This document shows positions 17,627-27,406 of a stretch of 64,000 bases of DNA, in pieces. The position numbers and the translations under genes were made by a program. The stretch comes from Jeotgalibaca dankookensis. GTDB taxonomy: Bacteria > Bacillota > Bacilli > Lactobacillales > Aerococcaceae. A model generated the notes under the pieces. The model saw nothing but the letters and a program-made list of their open reading frames with translations. It had not been told where the DNA came from and did no database searches. The stretch covers positions 682,001-746,000 of the forward strand of contig NZ_CP019728.1 of assembly GCF_002005405.1 (NCBI RefSeq). The letters run 5' to 3'. Every line of letters starts with the position of its first letter. Position 1 is the first letter of the stretch.

Positions 17627-19486
17627 TTGGCAACCAGAATACCAGAAGAAACAATTAATAAAATTAGAACTGAGACAAATATTGTTGATGTCATTAGCCA
17701 GTATGTGCAATTAAAGAAAAGAGGAAAAAACTATTTTGGTTTTTGTCCATTTCATGATGAGCGTACCCCATCTTTTTCTGTAACAGATGAAAAGCAAATT
17801 TTTCATTGTTTTAGTTGTGGTCGTGGTGGGAATATCTTCACTTTTCTAATGGAAATAGAAAGTATTAGTTTTGTTGAATCAGTAAAAAAAGCAGCTGACT
17901 TAAGTGGTGTTTCAGTACAGATTGATACACATATAGACCAACCACGCAGTGAACTTCAAACAAAGAAAGATCAACTGCTTGCAGTTCATGAATCAGCAAC
18001 CGCTTTTTATCATCAAGTACTGATGAATACTGTTACGGGTGAAGAAGCTTTAAAATATTTAAAAGAGCGTGGCTTTACGACAGAGTTGTTAGAAGAATTT
18101 CAAATCGGTTTTTCACCATCTGACAAAACAGCCACTCAACAAATTATGAAACAACGAAACTATTCGGAACAATTAATGCGTGAAAGTGGCATTTTTTCAG
18201 ATCGTACCGACTCTGACGAACTTTTGGACCGCTTCGCCTCCCGGATTATTTTTCCCTTAAGGAACGAGAAAGGGCAGACCATTGCTTTTTCAGGACGAAC
18301 CTTACCTAAAAAAGCACTGGAATCATCTGACTTTCACGAAGCGAAGTATTTAAATAGTCCAGAAACAGTTTTATTTTCAAAAAGAAATTATTTGTTTAAC
18401 TTAGATAAAGCACGCGTACAAATGCGTAAAACGTCCGAAGTTGTTTTGTTTGAAGGTTATATGGATGTTATATCAGCATGGAATGCAGGAGTAAAAAATG
18501 GTGTTGCTTCAATGGGAACTGCTTTGACGGAGGAACAAATCCGTATTTTAAATAAGATGGTTGACTCCGTCGTTATTACCTTTGATGGTGATCGTGCTGG
18601 GTTAGAAGCAACAAAAAAAGCTGTCGACTTATTGAATGATAGCCGTCACTTTGAAGTTTCGGTCTTTCCCATGCTAGGAGGCATGGACCCAGACGACTAT
18701 ATCCAACAAAAAGGGGCCCCGGCATTTTTAGAGGGTTTGAGTAACCAACGGGAATCCTCTTTTCAGTTTCAATCGCGTTATTTAAAGGCTAATTTAGACC
18801 TTGATTCGGAAACAAATCGTTTAGTTTATTTAGAAAAAGTGTTGCGGATGCTAGTAGAAGTAGATTCTATTATTGAACGCGAGCTCTATTTGAATGAGCT
18901 GTCTGAAGAGTTTGAACTTGATCCAGCTGTTCTTAAGAACCAATTACTGATATACCAACAAGAATTTATGCTTACCAATAAAAGGAATACTAAACCGTCT
19001 AGTGATAAACCAACCTTTGTTATTGATATGCCTATCCAGCAACAAATGACTAAGTCAGATTTAACAGAAAGGCAGCTTTTAAATCGCCTCTTTCATCATG
19101 AAGAGGCTTGGCACTATTTAAACAAATTATCGCCTGATTTTAATTTTACAAATGAACAGCACCAAACTATTTATTTACTCTACAGTGCCTTTCACGATGA
19201 GATGCAATCAGTAGGTTTTGTGCCACAATTTTTAGACCGTTTAAAAGATTCAAGCATGGGTGCAATTGTTACGGAAATTACCATGAATGAAATCCAATCA
19301 GAAGTTACGGAACAAGAAATAGCAGATATACTTAGTTATTTAGAAAATACCTCTCTTATGGATCAGTTAAAACAAAAAAATCAGGCTATGAAGCAAGCGA
19401 CACGTAATTTAGATATGGATAAAGCTAAAAGTCTTTTACAGGAAATTATCTTTTTAAATCGAGAGTTAAAAAAGACAAAAAAATAA
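17627..19486 (+). CDS. dnaG: DNA primase DnaG
   Basis: A 619-residue primase that makes RNA primers at the replication fork. The N-terminal zinc-binding domain has CPFH...CFSC (about residues 38-62). The TOPRIM catalytic core includes LFEGYMDVISAWNAG and the acidic VITFDGDRAG. The C-terminal helicase-interaction region is less conserved. The start is taken as TTG 17627, six bases after GAGGTG, giving an N terminus MATRIPEE like other Firmicutes primases. A GTG at 17618 overlaps the ribosome-binding site and is less likely. It forms the macromolecular synthesis operon with rpoD, without rpsU. Confidence 0.95.
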   Translation: MATRIPEETINKIRTETNIVDVISQYVQLKKRGKNYFGFCPFHDERTPSFSVTDEKQIFHCFSCGRGGNIFTFLMEIESISFVESVKKAADLSGVSVQIDTHIDQPRSELQTKKDQLLAVHESATAFYHQVLMNTVTGEEALKYLKERGFTTELLEEFQIGFSPSDKTATQQIMKQRNYSEQLMRESGIFSDRTDSDELLDRFASRIIFPLRNEKGQTIAFSGRTLPKKALESSDFHEAKYLNSPETVLFSKRNYLFNLDKARVQMRKTSEVVLFEGYMDVISAWNAGVKNGVASMGTALTEEQIRILNKMVDSVVITFDGDRAGLEATKKAVDLLNDSRHFEVSVFPMLGGMDPDDYIQQKGAPAFLEGLSNQRESSFQFQSRYLKANLDLDSETNRLVYLEKVLRMLVEVDSIIERELYLNELSEEFELDPAVLKNQLLIYQQEFMLTNKRNTKPSSDKPTFVIDMPIQQQMTKSDLTERQLLNRLFHHEEAWHYLNKLSPDFNFTNEQHQTIYLLYSAFHDEMQSVGFVPQFLDRLKDSSMGAIVTEITMNEIQSEVTEQEIADILSYLENTSLMDQLKQKNQAMKQATRNLDMDKAKSLLQEIIFLNRELKKTKK

Positions 19487-19513
19487 TCCATACTGGAATG
19501 GAGGAAATAATTT

Positions 19514-20641
19514 ATGGCAATTAGTAAAAATGAAAAAGGCCAAACATTAAATCAAGCAACGACACAGGTGATTAAGGAACAAAAATTATTAGGAACTATT
19601 TTTTATGACGACCTAACTGACAAAATAGCAACACCATTCCAGCTAGATGCAGATGAGATGGACAAATTAATTCAAAAAATGGAAGATGGCGGCGTCAGTG
19701 TTGTTGATGCTGATGGTGGACCAACTGCACGACAATTAAAAACTGAAGAAAAAGAAGATGCGGGTAAAAAGAAAGAAAAAGAAGTGGATGATACTGCTGC
19801 ACCTCCAGGAGTAAAAATAAATGATCCGGTTCGCATGTACTTAAAGGAAATAGGACGTGTGTCTTTACTAACAGGCGATGAGGAAAAAGAATTAGCAATT
19901 CGTATTTTAGATGGTGATTTGAGTGCGAAACAAGAATTAGCAGAAGCTAACTTACGTTTAGTAGTATCAATTGCGAAGCGGTATGTTGGGCGTGGGATGC
20001 AATTTTTAGACTTAATCCAAGAAGGAAATATGGGATTGATGAAAGCAGTTGAAAAATTCGACCATACTAAAGGCTTTAAGTTTTCTACGTATGCGACATG
20101 GTGGATTCGTCAAGCAATCACCCGTGCAATTGCCGACCAAGCACGTACCATTCGAATTCCCGTTCATATGGTAGAAACCATTAATAAACTGGTTCGTATT
20201 CAACGTCAACTCTTACAAGACTTAGGTCGCGAGCCTACTCCAGAAGAAATCGGAGCAGAAATGGATTTGCCAACTGAAAAAGTCCGAGAAATTCTTAAAA
20301 TTGCTCAAGAGCCGGTGTCGTTAGAAACCCCTATCGGTGAAGAAGATGATTCACATTTAGGAGACTTTATCGAAGATCAAGACGTTACAAGTCCAGCTGA
20401 GCATACTGCTCAAACCTTACTAAAAGAACAGCTTGAAGAAGTTCTTGATACGCTAACAGACCGTGAGGAAAATGTTCTTCGTTTACGTTTTGGTCTAGAT
20501 GACGGAAATGTGCGTACTCTTGAACAAGTAGGGAAAGTATTTGGAGTCACACGTGAGCGGATTCGCCAAATTGAGGCTAAAGCTTTACGTAAATTACGCC
20601 ATCCAAGCCGTTCTAAACAACTAAAAGACTTTCTAGAATAA
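19514..20641 (+). CDS. rpoD: Primary RNA polymerase sigma factor (sigma-70, SigA)
   Basis: A 375-residue housekeeping sigma factor. Region 1.1 (about 10-75) and an acidic linker precede region 1.2 ([13 protein letters not shown]). Region 2 contains [17 protein letters not shown] for -10 recognition and melting. Region 3 contains [14 protein letters not shown], and region 4 ends with the -35-binding helix-turn-helix [20 protein letters not shown]. The size matches SigA of Bacillus and relatives. Good GGAGG site 27 bases after dnaG and a terminator close behind. The promoters listed in this window fit recognition by this factor. Confidence 0.97.
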   Translation: MAISKNEKGQTLNQATTQVIKEQKLLGTIFYDDLTDKIATPFQLDADEMDKLIQKMEDGGVSVVDADGGPTARQLKTEEKEDAGKKKEKEVDDTAAPPGVKINDPVRMYLKEIGRVSLLTGDEEKELAIRILDGDLSAKQELAEANLRLVVSIAKRYVGRGMQFLDLIQEGNMGLMKAVEKFDHTKGFKFSTYATWWIRQAITRAIADQARTIRIPVHMVETINKLVRIQRQLLQDLGREPTPEEIGAEMDLPTEKVREILKIAQEPVSLETPIGEEDDSHLGDFIEDQDVTSPAEHTAQTLLKEQLEEVLDTLTDREENVLRLRFGLDDGNVRTLEQVGKVFGVTRERIRQIEAKALRKLRHPSRSKQLKDFLE

Positions 20642-20650
20642 TAATTAAGG

Positions 20651-20680
20651 AGATTGGGACTACGGTTCCAATCTTTTTTT
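20651..20680 (+). terminator. Intrinsic terminator after rpoD
   Basis: AGATTGGGAC pairs with GTTCCAATCT around a TACG loop, followed by seven T. It resembles the GAGACTGGGAC-type terminators found elsewhere in the window. Confidence 0.85.
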
Positions 20681-20801
20681 ATAGACAATAAGTTTTTTAA
20701 GACCTCATAAAACAACTAGATAATCAAGGGCAGTACTTTAAATATGAAGTAGAAACTGATAAGATGTAAGGGTTAATATAAAAGTGAAAGGAGGAGCAGA
20801 A

Positions 20802-21503
20802 ATGAATGAAAATCAGCTTTCTAAACGGTTAGCGACTGCTGCATCCTATATCAACAAAGGAGCCAGATTAGCAGATATTGGCTCAGACCATGCTTATTTA
20901 CCCTGTCACCTCGCACAAAAATCGCGGATATCTTTTGGAATTGCGGGCGAAGTTGTGATGGGACCTTTTGCTTCTGCCAAAAAACAAATACAAGCTTCTC
21001 AAGTAGAAGAGGTTGTGGAAGCACGATTGGGTGACGGCCTTCAAGTTATTGAAAAAACGGATCAGATTGATACAATTACGATTTGTGGAATGGGTGGCGA
21101 CTTGATTGCGCGTATCCTAGATGATGGAAGTAAGAAGAACAAATTGGATTCAGTTAAACGACTCATTCTTCAACCTAATAACGCCGAGCTAAAACTTAGA
21201 CGTTGGTTGATCAATCATGATTATGTGATTATTGACGAAACTATTTTAGAAGAGAATGATAAAATATATGAGATTCTTGTCGCAGAGCCAGGTGTGAACC
21301 CCCTAAGCTATTCATTTGAGGACTATCTATTCGGGAGAATATTAAGAACTGAAAAGAGTACTATTTTTGTAAAAAAATGGAAAAAAGAATTAGATAAATA
21401 TGATTATATTTTACAACGTTTAGCTGAGTCCAATCGTGATACAAGAGATAAAAAAAGTGAAGTAGAACGAATGATGATGATAATAAAGGAGGAAATCTCA
21501 TGA
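20802..21503 (+). CDS. trmK: tRNA (adenine22-N1)-methyltransferase TrmK
   Basis: A 233-residue Rossmann-fold methyltransferase that makes 1-methyladenosine at position 22 of tRNA. The S-adenosylmethionine-binding motif is ADIGSDHAYLP (about residues 23-33), followed by the family's GEVVMGPFASA and catalytic-region motif CGMGGDLI. ILQPNNAELKLRRWL is a TrmK hallmark. A GTG 18 bases upstream is in frame, but the ATG at 20802 is correctly spaced from AAGGAGGA. The last four bases overlap the start of the Nif3 gene (ATGA), so the two are translationally coupled, as in Bacillus yqfN-yqfO downstream of sigA. Confidence 0.93.
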   Translation: MNENQLSKRLATAASYINKGARLADIGSDHAYLPCHLAQKSRISFGIAGEVVMGPFASAKKQIQASQVEEVVEARLGDGLQVIEKTDQIDTITICGMGGDLIARILDDGSKKNKLDSVKRLILQPNNAELKLRRWLINHDYVIIDETILEENDKIYEILVAEPGVNPLSYSFEDYLFGRILRTEKSTIFVKKWKKELDKYDYILQRLAESNRDTRDKKSEVERMMMIIKEEIS

Positions 21504-22645
21504 CAAAACTAACCGGTCATGAACTAGTGGTAGCTTTTGAAAAAAAATACCCGCTTTGGTTAGCAGAAGAAGGGGATCCAGTAGGATTGCACGTGGGAGA
21601 CTTGAATCGTCCTGTAAAAAAAATACTAGTAACCTTAGATGTACGACCCGAAGTCGTTAAAGAAGCAATTGAAAACAAAGTGGATTTTATCCTAGCCCAT
21701 CATCCTCCCATCTATAAACCCATCGCGCGTTTAGACCTTTCAGAACCCCAGAACAAAATGTACGCAGATTTAATTAAACATGATATAACGGTTTATGCTG
21801 CCCATACAAATGTGGATAACGCAACGAATGGAATGAATGACTGGTTATCGGAGGCACTTGAATTAAAAGATTTAGAGATTATGTCAGTTTCTAAAACCAT
21901 TCCTTTAAAACGATTAAATGTTTATGTGCCAAAAGAAGCCGTTGAGAAGGTTCGACGTGCTATAACAGAAGCGGGAGCTGGTAATATTTCTAATGATTAT
22001 CAAGATTGTTCTTATTCCGTTTCGGGTGTTGGCCGCTTTACTCCAATAGCAGACGCGAATCCAGCTATTGGAGAGGTTGGGAAGCCGGAAGAAGTAGCGG
22101 AAGAAAGAATAGAGGTTGTTTTACAAGCCTCAAAAGTGGCATCTGTTTTAAGTGCCATGCTTCAAGCGCACCCTTATGAAGAGCCGGTTTACGAAATTTA
22201 TTCCATTGACCAAACCCAAAAAGAATCATTTGGTCTTGGAAGAGTAGGTGAATTACCAAAAGAAATGACTATTTCTGAATGTGTGGAGTATATCAAAAAA
22301 GCATTTGATGTCACCGGAGTTCGGATTGTCCTTCCACCTACTACTTCTTTGAATGATTTAGTCAAGCGCGTTGCAATTTGTGGCGGTGACGCTGGAAAAT
22401 ACTATAAAGAGGCTATTAAGAAACAAGCAGATATCTATATTACGGGAGACGTCTATTACCATACCGCTCATGACATGCAAGCAGACGGTCTGACAGTGAT
22501 TGATCCCGGCCACATTATTGAAAAAATCTGTATTCCAAAATTAGCAGATATGCTCTATGTGTGGGCTGAAAAGGAAGAATGGGCACTTGAAATTATTAAA
22601 TCTCAAGTTGCTACGAATCCATTTATTTTTGATCATGAATTGTAA
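21500..22645 (+). CDS. Nif3-like dinuclear metal centre protein (YqfO family)
   Basis: A 381-residue protein of the Nif3/YqfO family, often annotated as GTP cyclohydrolase I type 2. The two halves of the Nif3 fold carry the metal ligands: HHPPIYKP and the nearby AAHTNVDNA in the N-terminal half, and GDVYYHTAHD with DPGHIIEK in the C-terminal half. Between them (about residues 130-235) lies the PII/CutA-like insert typical of the longer Gram-positive members. The biochemical role in Firmicutes is not settled. It overlaps trmK by four bases and has its own GGAGG site inside trmK. Confidence 0.92.
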   Translation: MTKLTGHELVVAFEKKYPLWLAEEGDPVGLHVGDLNRPVKKILVTLDVRPEVVKEAIENKVDFILAHHPPIYKPIARLDLSEPQNKMYADLIKHDITVYAAHTNVDNATNGMNDWLSEALELKDLEIMSVSKTIPLKRLNVYVPKEAVEKVRRAITEAGAGNISNDYQDCSYSVSGVGRFTPIADANPAIGEVGKPEEVAEERIEVVLQASKVASVLSAMLQAHPYEEPVYEIYSIDQTQKESFGLGRVGELPKEMTISECVEYIKKAFDVTGVRIVLPPTTSLNDLVKRVAICGGDAGKYYKEAIKKQADIYITGDVYYHTAHDMQADGLTVIDPGHIIEKICIPKLADMLYVWAEKEEWALEIIKSQVATNPFIFDHEL

Positions 22646-22665
22646 AGAAGAAGGAGAACTCAGCT

Positions 22666-23901
22666 ATGAAGGAAAAATTAATCGCGCGTTTTTTGACCTA
22701 TGTCAAATACGATACGCGTTCAGATGAATCAAGTGACACGGTCCCTTCGACATTGTCCCAAGTTTCTTTTGCTAAAGAAATTATCATCCCACATCTAAAG
22801 GAAATAGGTCTTTCTAATATTGACTATAACTCTGATAATGGTTTTGTAACAGCAGTATTACCAGCAAATACGAAAGGAGCGCCTACAATCGGTTTTATTG
22901 CCCACATGGATACCGCTGACTTCGAATCGAAACAGGTTCAACCAGTCTTTCATGAAAACTACAATGGCAAAAAAATTGTTCTAGATGCCAAAAAAAATAT
23001 TGTCTTATCCCCAGATGATTTTCCTAATTTAAAAAATTATGTCGGGCAAACCTTGATTACAACCGATGGCCATACTTTATTAGGAGCTGATGATAAAGCT
23101 GGAATTGCTGAAATTATGTCAGCTGTAGAGATAATTAAAAATGATGAAACAATCCTTCATGGTGATATAAAGGTTGCTTTTGGGCCAGATGAAGAAATCG
23201 GTAAAGGCGCAGATCTGTTTGATGTTGAGGGATTTGCTGCAGATTTTGCTTATACTATGGACGGTGGTCCAGTAGGTGAGTTGCAATTTGAAAGCTTTAA
23301 CGCTGCACAAGCTACCGTCTATATACAAGGTAAGAATGTGCATCCTGGTACTGCTAAAAACACCATGGTTAATGCAATCAAGTTAGCGATGACTTTTGAC
23401 GCACAACTACCGCAAAATGAAGTGCCAGAAAAAACAGAAGGGCGAGAAGGTTTCTACCATCTTCTAGGTATTGAAGGAACAGTGGAAGAAAGTAAGTTAG
23501 TATATATCATTCGTGATCATGACCGCAATCGTTTCGAGGCTAAGAAAAAAAACCTTCAGTCTCAAGCAGATAAAATGAACGCTGCTTTTCCTGAACCGCG
23601 TCTTAAAATTGAGATGGATGATCAATACTATAATATGGGTGAAATTTTAAAAGATGATTGGCAGGCCGTTGAGTTAGCTAAACGTGCAATGGAGTCTTTA
23701 GATATCGAACCCATTATCGAACCTATTCGTGGTGGTACTGATGGTTCTAAATTAACTTATATGGGATTACCTACACCTAATATTTTTGCTGGCGGAGAAA
23801 ACTTTCATGGTCGCTACGAGTATATCACGGTAGAAGCAATGGAAAAAGCGACAGAAGTGATTGTCGAAATCATTCGTCAAAGTACCTTGGCAGCTAATTA
23901 A
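22666..23901 (+). CDS. pepT: Peptidase T (tripeptide aminopeptidase)
   Basis: A 411-residue M20B metallopeptidase that releases the N-terminal residue of tripeptides in the cytosol. Zinc ligands are visible in HMDTAD (near residue 80), GADDKAG, PDEEIGKG and, at the end, the histidine of GGENFHGRYE. The dimerisation insert lies between. PepT is common in lactic acid bacteria, which live on peptides. The AGAAGGAG site is at a good distance. The DUF1294 gene starts 16 bases downstream and is co-transcribed up to the terminator at 24176. Confidence 0.95.
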   Translation: MKEKLIARFLTYVKYDTRSDESSDTVPSTLSQVSFAKEIIIPHLKEIGLSNIDYNSDNGFVTAVLPANTKGAPTIGFIAHMDTADFESKQVQPVFHENYNGKKIVLDAKKNIVLSPDDFPNLKNYVGQTLITTDGHTLLGADDKAGIAEIMSAVEIIKNDETILHGDIKVAFGPDEEIGKGADLFDVEGFAADFAYTMDGGPVGELQFESFNAAQATVYIQGKNVHPGTAKNTMVNAIKLAMTFDAQLPQNEVPEKTEGREGFYHLLGIEGTVEESKLVYIIRDHDRNRFEAKKKNLQSQADKMNAAFPEPRLKIEMDDQYYNMGEILKDDWQAVELAKRAMESLDIEPIIEPIRGGTDGSKLTYMGLPTPNIFAGGENFHGRYEYITVEAMEKATEVIVEIIRQSTLAAN

Positions 23902-23917
23902 GATGTCAGAGGAAGTG

Positions 23918-24169
23918 ATGATTAGCTGGCTCATCTTTGCTAATAGTTGGCTTTTTGGTTTAATGTATATTGATAAAAAAAAGGCTTCAAAAAGACAATG
24001 GCGTATACCAGAGAGAACGCTCCTCATATTAGGAATTCTAGGCGGAGCGTTTGGTGGGTTGTTTGGAATGATTGTTTTCCGACATAAAACGAAACATACT
24101 TATTTTTATTGGATATACGGGTCTATGATCACTATTTGGTTAGGCTTCATCTTTCGTTTTTATAATTAA
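23918..24169 (+). CDS. DUF1294 small membrane protein
   Basis: An 83-residue membrane protein of unknown function. Two to three membrane segments are visible: residues about 3-17, 35-52 (LGILGGAFGGLFGMIVF) and 60-80. Between them is the DUF1294 signature DKKKASKRQWRIPERTLL, and after the second segment RHKTKH. The start is set at ATG 23918, five bases after AGAGG. An ATG at 23903 lacks a ribosome-binding site, and an earlier in-frame ATG lies inside pepT. It is tightly linked to pepT, but no functional link is known. Confidence 0.85.
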   Translation: MISWLIFANSWLFGLMYIDKKKASKRQWRIPERTLLILGILGGAFGGLFGMIVFRHKTKHTYFYWIYGSMITIWLGFIFRFYN

Positions 24170-24175
24170 AAAGTT

Positions 24176-24207
24176 AAAAGCCAATGAGCAGGCCTCATTG
24201 GCTTTTT
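24176..24207 (+). terminator. Intrinsic terminator after pepT-DUF1294
   Basis: Perfect stem GCCAATGAG / CTCATTGGC with A and T runs on either side. Confidence 0.9.
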
Positions 24208-24220
24208 AACAAGTGAGATA

Positions 24221-24229
24221 TGGTATAAT
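24221..24229 (+). promoter_or_regulatory. Promoter of truB-ribF-hemW
   Basis: TGGTATAAT, a consensus -10 with TGn extension and no clear -35. It gives a short leader before AAAGGGGGA and the truB ATG. Confidence 0.6.
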
Positions 24230-24255
24230 TACATGGTTGATAAAGGGGGATAAAG

Positions 24256-25182
24256 ATGGACGGAATCTTACCATTATGGAAAGAGCGTGGCATGACAAGT
24301 CACGATTGCGTTTTCCAGCTAAGAAAAATATTGAAAACAAAAAAAGTCGGACATACGGGTACTTTGGATCCTGAAGTGGATGGAGTTTTACCTATTTGTA
24401 TAGGACCGGCAACAAAAGTGGCAGAATTTATGACAGATATGGGGAAAGCTTACCAAGGTGAAATTACTTTGGGCTATGCAACGACAACAGAAGATGCTCA
24501 TGGTGATATTACGGACCGTCAACCCGTCATAACCGCACCTACAGAAGCAGAAGTAGATCAGATCATGCAAACCTTTATTGGAACGATTGAACAAATACCC
24601 CCTATGTATTCTGCAGTAAAAGTAAATGGAAAAAAACTTTACGAGTATGCTCGTAATGGCGAGTCAGTAGAGCGACCTGTTCGAAAAGCTTCTATTTATT
24701 CGTTTGTACGAACCAGTAGCTTGCCTTACGATGCTCACAATGAAACGGTCTCTTGGGATTTTGAAGTCCACTGTGGGAAAGGAACTTATGTACGAACGCT
24801 AGCTGTTGATTTGGGAAGGAAGCTGGGTTATCCCGCTCATATGTCGCGTTTAACGCGTACAGCAAGTGGTCCTTATACAAAGGAAAACTGTGCGACTCTA
24901 GATCAAGTACGTGAGTTGATGACAGCAGGCGCTATTCAAACAGTCCTACAACCCATCGAAGCAATTTTTACTGATTTACCGGCCTACCAAGCATCAGAAG
25001 CAATGTGGGATAAAATTAAAGATGGCGCAGTTTTAGATTCCGCCTTATTTACTGGTGTAGAAGAAGAACCTTTAATCGCCATTTACTATCAAAATAGATT
25101 AGTAGCCTTATATAAAAATCATCCTTCAAAAATAGGAATGAAAAAGCCGAGAAAGATGTTTTTAACATCGATTGGTCAATGA
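24256..25182 (+). CDS. truB: tRNA pseudouridine(55) synthase TruB
   Basis: A 308-residue pseudouridine synthase that modifies U55 in the T-loop of tRNAs. The catalytic aspartate is D38 in GHTGTLDPEVDGVLP. Other family motifs are PPMYSAVKVNGKKLYEYAR (about 115-133) and GTYVRTLAVDLG. The C-terminal extension is the usual PUA-like region of Gram-positive TruB. truB-ribF adjacency is general in Firmicutes; ribF starts 12 bases after the stop. Confidence 0.96.
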   Translation: MDGILPLWKERGMTSHDCVFQLRKILKTKKVGHTGTLDPEVDGVLPICIGPATKVAEFMTDMGKAYQGEITLGYATTTEDAHGDITDRQPVITAPTEAEVDQIMQTFIGTIEQIPPMYSAVKVNGKKLYEYARNGESVERPVRKASIYSFVRTSSLPYDAHNETVSWDFEVHCGKGTYVRTLAVDLGRKLGYPAHMSRLTRTASGPYTKENCATLDQVRELMTAGAIQTVLQPIEAIFTDLPAYQASEAMWDKIKDGAVLDSALFTGVEEEPLIAIYYQNRLVALYKNHPSKIGMKKPRKMFLTSIGQ

Positions 25183-25194
25183 AAGAGTGAGAGT

Positions 25195-26160
25195 ATGGAA
25201 ATAATTAATATACATCATCCTTATACCAAAGAACAAATACCAAGTGATCCTGTGGTCTTGGCATTGGGTTTTTTTGATGGTGTACACGCCGGGCATCGAA
25301 CTGTGATTGAAACAGCAAAAAAAGAAGCCAAAAAACGGCATGCTAAACTAGCTGTTATGACATTTAATCATCATCCTAGTATTGTTTTTAAGAAAGTAGA
25401 TGCCGAGAGTATCCGCTATTTATCCGTTCAAGATAGAAAAAATCAACTCATGAAAGAGTTAGGAGTTGATTATCTCTATATTATTGAATTTACTTATGAT
25501 TTTGGAACGTTACAACCCCAAGAGTTTGTGGATGATTATATCGTTGGGTTAAATGCCTTAGCTATCGTAGCAGGATTTGATTATACTTATGGACCTAAAG
25601 ACATTGCGGACATGGCACACCTGCCAGATTATGCACGAAAACGGTTTGATATTATTGAAGTAGCACCACAAATTGAGAACGGCTATGAAAAAATTAGCTC
25701 GACCAGTATTCGTGAAGCACTTGATACAGGTAACATTGAAAAAGCGAATAGAATGTTAGGGTATATCTACCAATTTAGCGGTTATGTGATGCATGGAGAT
25801 GCGAGAGGACGGGAGCTTGGTTACCCAACAGCGAATATAAAAATACCTAAAAATATCCGATTGCCTAAAGGAGGCGTTTATGTTGTCTCTGTTCTTGTAC
25901 AAGGTCAATGGTTTAGAGGAATGGCTTCGATTGGGTATAATATAACCTTTGAGGAAAACCGTGATAAAACAGTAGAAGTCAATATCTTTGATTTTGATAA
26001 GATGATTTATGGTGAACAGATAACGGTAAGGTGGCACCATTATTTGCGCGATGAAGTAAAATTTTCAGGAGTTGAAAGTTTAATTGTGCAACTAGATGAG
26101 GATAAAAAAGCGGCCGATGCCTATTTTGAAGAACATGGAATGCCAATTGAATCAGAATAG
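25195..26160 (+). CDS. ribF: Bifunctional riboflavin kinase/FAD synthetase RibF
   Basis: A 321-residue enzyme that phosphorylates riboflavin to FMN and adenylylates it to FAD. The N-terminal FMN adenylyltransferase has the nucleotidyltransferase motif GFFDGVHAGH (about residues 24-33) and the ISSTSIREAL motif. The C-terminal flavokinase (about 185-310) has GDARGRELGYPTANI. No FMN riboswitch is seen upstream; expression follows truB. The next gene, hemW, starts 15 bases later. Confidence 0.96.
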   Translation: MEIINIHHPYTKEQIPSDPVVLALGFFDGVHAGHRTVIETAKKEAKKRHAKLAVMTFNHHPSIVFKKVDAESIRYLSVQDRKNQLMKELGVDYLYIIEFTYDFGTLQPQEFVDDYIVGLNALAIVAGFDYTYGPKDIADMAHLPDYARKRFDIIEVAPQIENGYEKISSTSIREALDTGNIEKANRMLGYIYQFSGYVMHGDARGRELGYPTANIKIPKNIRLPKGGVYVVSVLVQGQWFRGMASIGYNITFEENRDKTVEVNIFDFDKMIYGEQITVRWHHYLRDEVKFSGVESLIVQLDEDKKAADAYFEEHGMPIESE

Positions 26161-26175
26161 ATTGGAGTTTATATT

Positions 26176-27309
26176 ATGACAGCAGCTTATCTACACATAC
26201 CCTTTTGCGATCATATCTGCTTTTACTGCGACTTTAATAAGGTTTTTTTAGAAGGGCAACCGGTAGATGCATATGTGGAGGCAGTCATTCGCGAAATGGC
26301 TATCATGCGTGAACAATATCCTCAAGAAAAAGTAGAAACATTTTATGTTGGTGGGGGGACACCAACAACGCTAACAGCTAAACAAATGGAAAAATTGTTA
26401 AAAGGTATCCGAACCTACTTTCCTATGGCGCAAGATGCAGAATTTACTATGGAAGCCAATCCAGAAAGTATTACGTCAGAAAAATTTAAGGTTATGAAAG
26501 AATATGGTGTCAATCGATTGAGTATGGGAGTTCAATCTTTTAATGACAAGATACTAAAACGAATTGGTCGGATCCATACCTCTGATCAAGTTTATGAAGG
26601 GGTCAAACTCGCACGGGATGCTGGATTTGAAAATATCAGTATTGATCTTATATTTCGTTTACCTACTCAAACCGTCAACGATTTCGCCGATACACTAACA
26701 AAAGCTTTGGAGTTAGATTTACCACATTATTCCATTTACTCTTTAATTCTAGAAAATAAAACCATTTTTTATAATTTGATGCGCCAAGGAAAACTACCAC
26801 TGCCGAGTGAAGATGAAGAAGTAGAAATGTATGCATTAGCGATTGATACTATGGACAAATTTGGTAGAAAACAGTATGAAATTTCTAGTTATGCAAAACC
26901 TGGTTACCAGTCCCAACACAACCTTGCTTATTGGAAAAATGATCATTACTTCGGGTTTGGAGCAGGGGCACACGGTTATCTTCACGATAACCGTTATGTT
27001 AATCATGGTCCCATACAGCATTACTTAGCACCTTTAGAAAAGAATCAGTCTCCAATTATTTACAATAATGAAATTACAAACCGAAACAAAATAGAAGAAG
27101 AAATGATATTAGGACTAAGAACCATGCAAGGCATTGACTTATCAAAATTTAAATTTAAGTATGGAAAGCCGGTTACGGATTACTATGATATAGAAATTAA
27201 AACCTTGCAACAAAAAGGGCTACTAAAATTAGAGGATAATCATTTGCGTTTAACACGCCAAGGGACTTTTTTAGGTAACGAAGTTTTTCAGTCTTTTTTA
27301 TTTAACTAA
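26176..27309 (+). CDS. hemW: HemW radical-SAM protein (haem chaperone, HemN-like)
   Basis: A 377-residue radical-SAM protein. The iron-sulfur cluster motif is CX3CX2C with C11, C15 and C18 (HIPFCDHICFYCDF), and the SAM-binding GGGTPT follows near residue 63. The absence of the longer HemN N terminus points to HemW, a haem-binding chaperone in Lactococcus, rather than coproporphyrinogen oxidase. Many databases name it oxygen-independent coproporphyrinogen oxidase. In Bacillus lepA-hemW-hrcA are contiguous; here lepA has moved to 34 kb, but hemW still precedes hrcA. No terminator separates it from the hrcA promoter. Confidence 0.93.
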   Translation: MTAAYLHIPFCDHICFYCDFNKVFLEGQPVDAYVEAVIREMAIMREQYPQEKVETFYVGGGTPTTLTAKQMEKLLKGIRTYFPMAQDAEFTMEANPESITSEKFKVMKEYGVNRLSMGVQSFNDKILKRIGRIHTSDQVYEGVKLARDAGFENISIDLIFRLPTQTVNDFADTLTKALELDLPHYSIYSLILENKTIFYNLMRQGKLPLPSEDEEVEMYALAIDTMDKFGRKQYEISSYAKPGYQSQHNLAYWKNDHYFGFGAGAHGYLHDNRYVNHGPIQHYLAPLEKNQSPIIYNNEITNRNKIEEEMILGLRTMQGIDLSKFKFKYGKPVTDYYDIEIKTLQQKGLLKLEDNHLRLTRQGTFLGNEVFQSFLFN

Positions 27310-27326
27310 ATTATGGATGAATTTTG

Positions 27327-27355
27327 TTGACAAAGAAATGCCTACATGATAAATT
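27327..27355 (+). promoter_or_regulatory. Sigma-A promoter of the hrcA-grpE-dnaK-dnaJ operon
   Basis: Perfect TTGACA, a 17-base spacer, TAAATT. The CIRCE operator lies just downstream at the expected transcription start. Confidence 0.9.
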
Positions 27356-27365
27356 AAATCATAGG

Positions 27366-27392
27366 TTAGCACTCAAGAACCCTAAGTGCTAA
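27366..27392 (+). promoter_or_regulatory. CIRCE operator (HrcA binding site)
   Basis: TTAGCACTC, nine bases, AAGTGCTAA. The left arm is perfect; the right arm has one mismatch to the consensus GAGTGCTAA. HrcA bound here would block heat-shock operon transcription at normal temperature. Confidence 0.93.
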
Positions 27393-27406
27393 AGCGAGGT
27401 GAAAGG

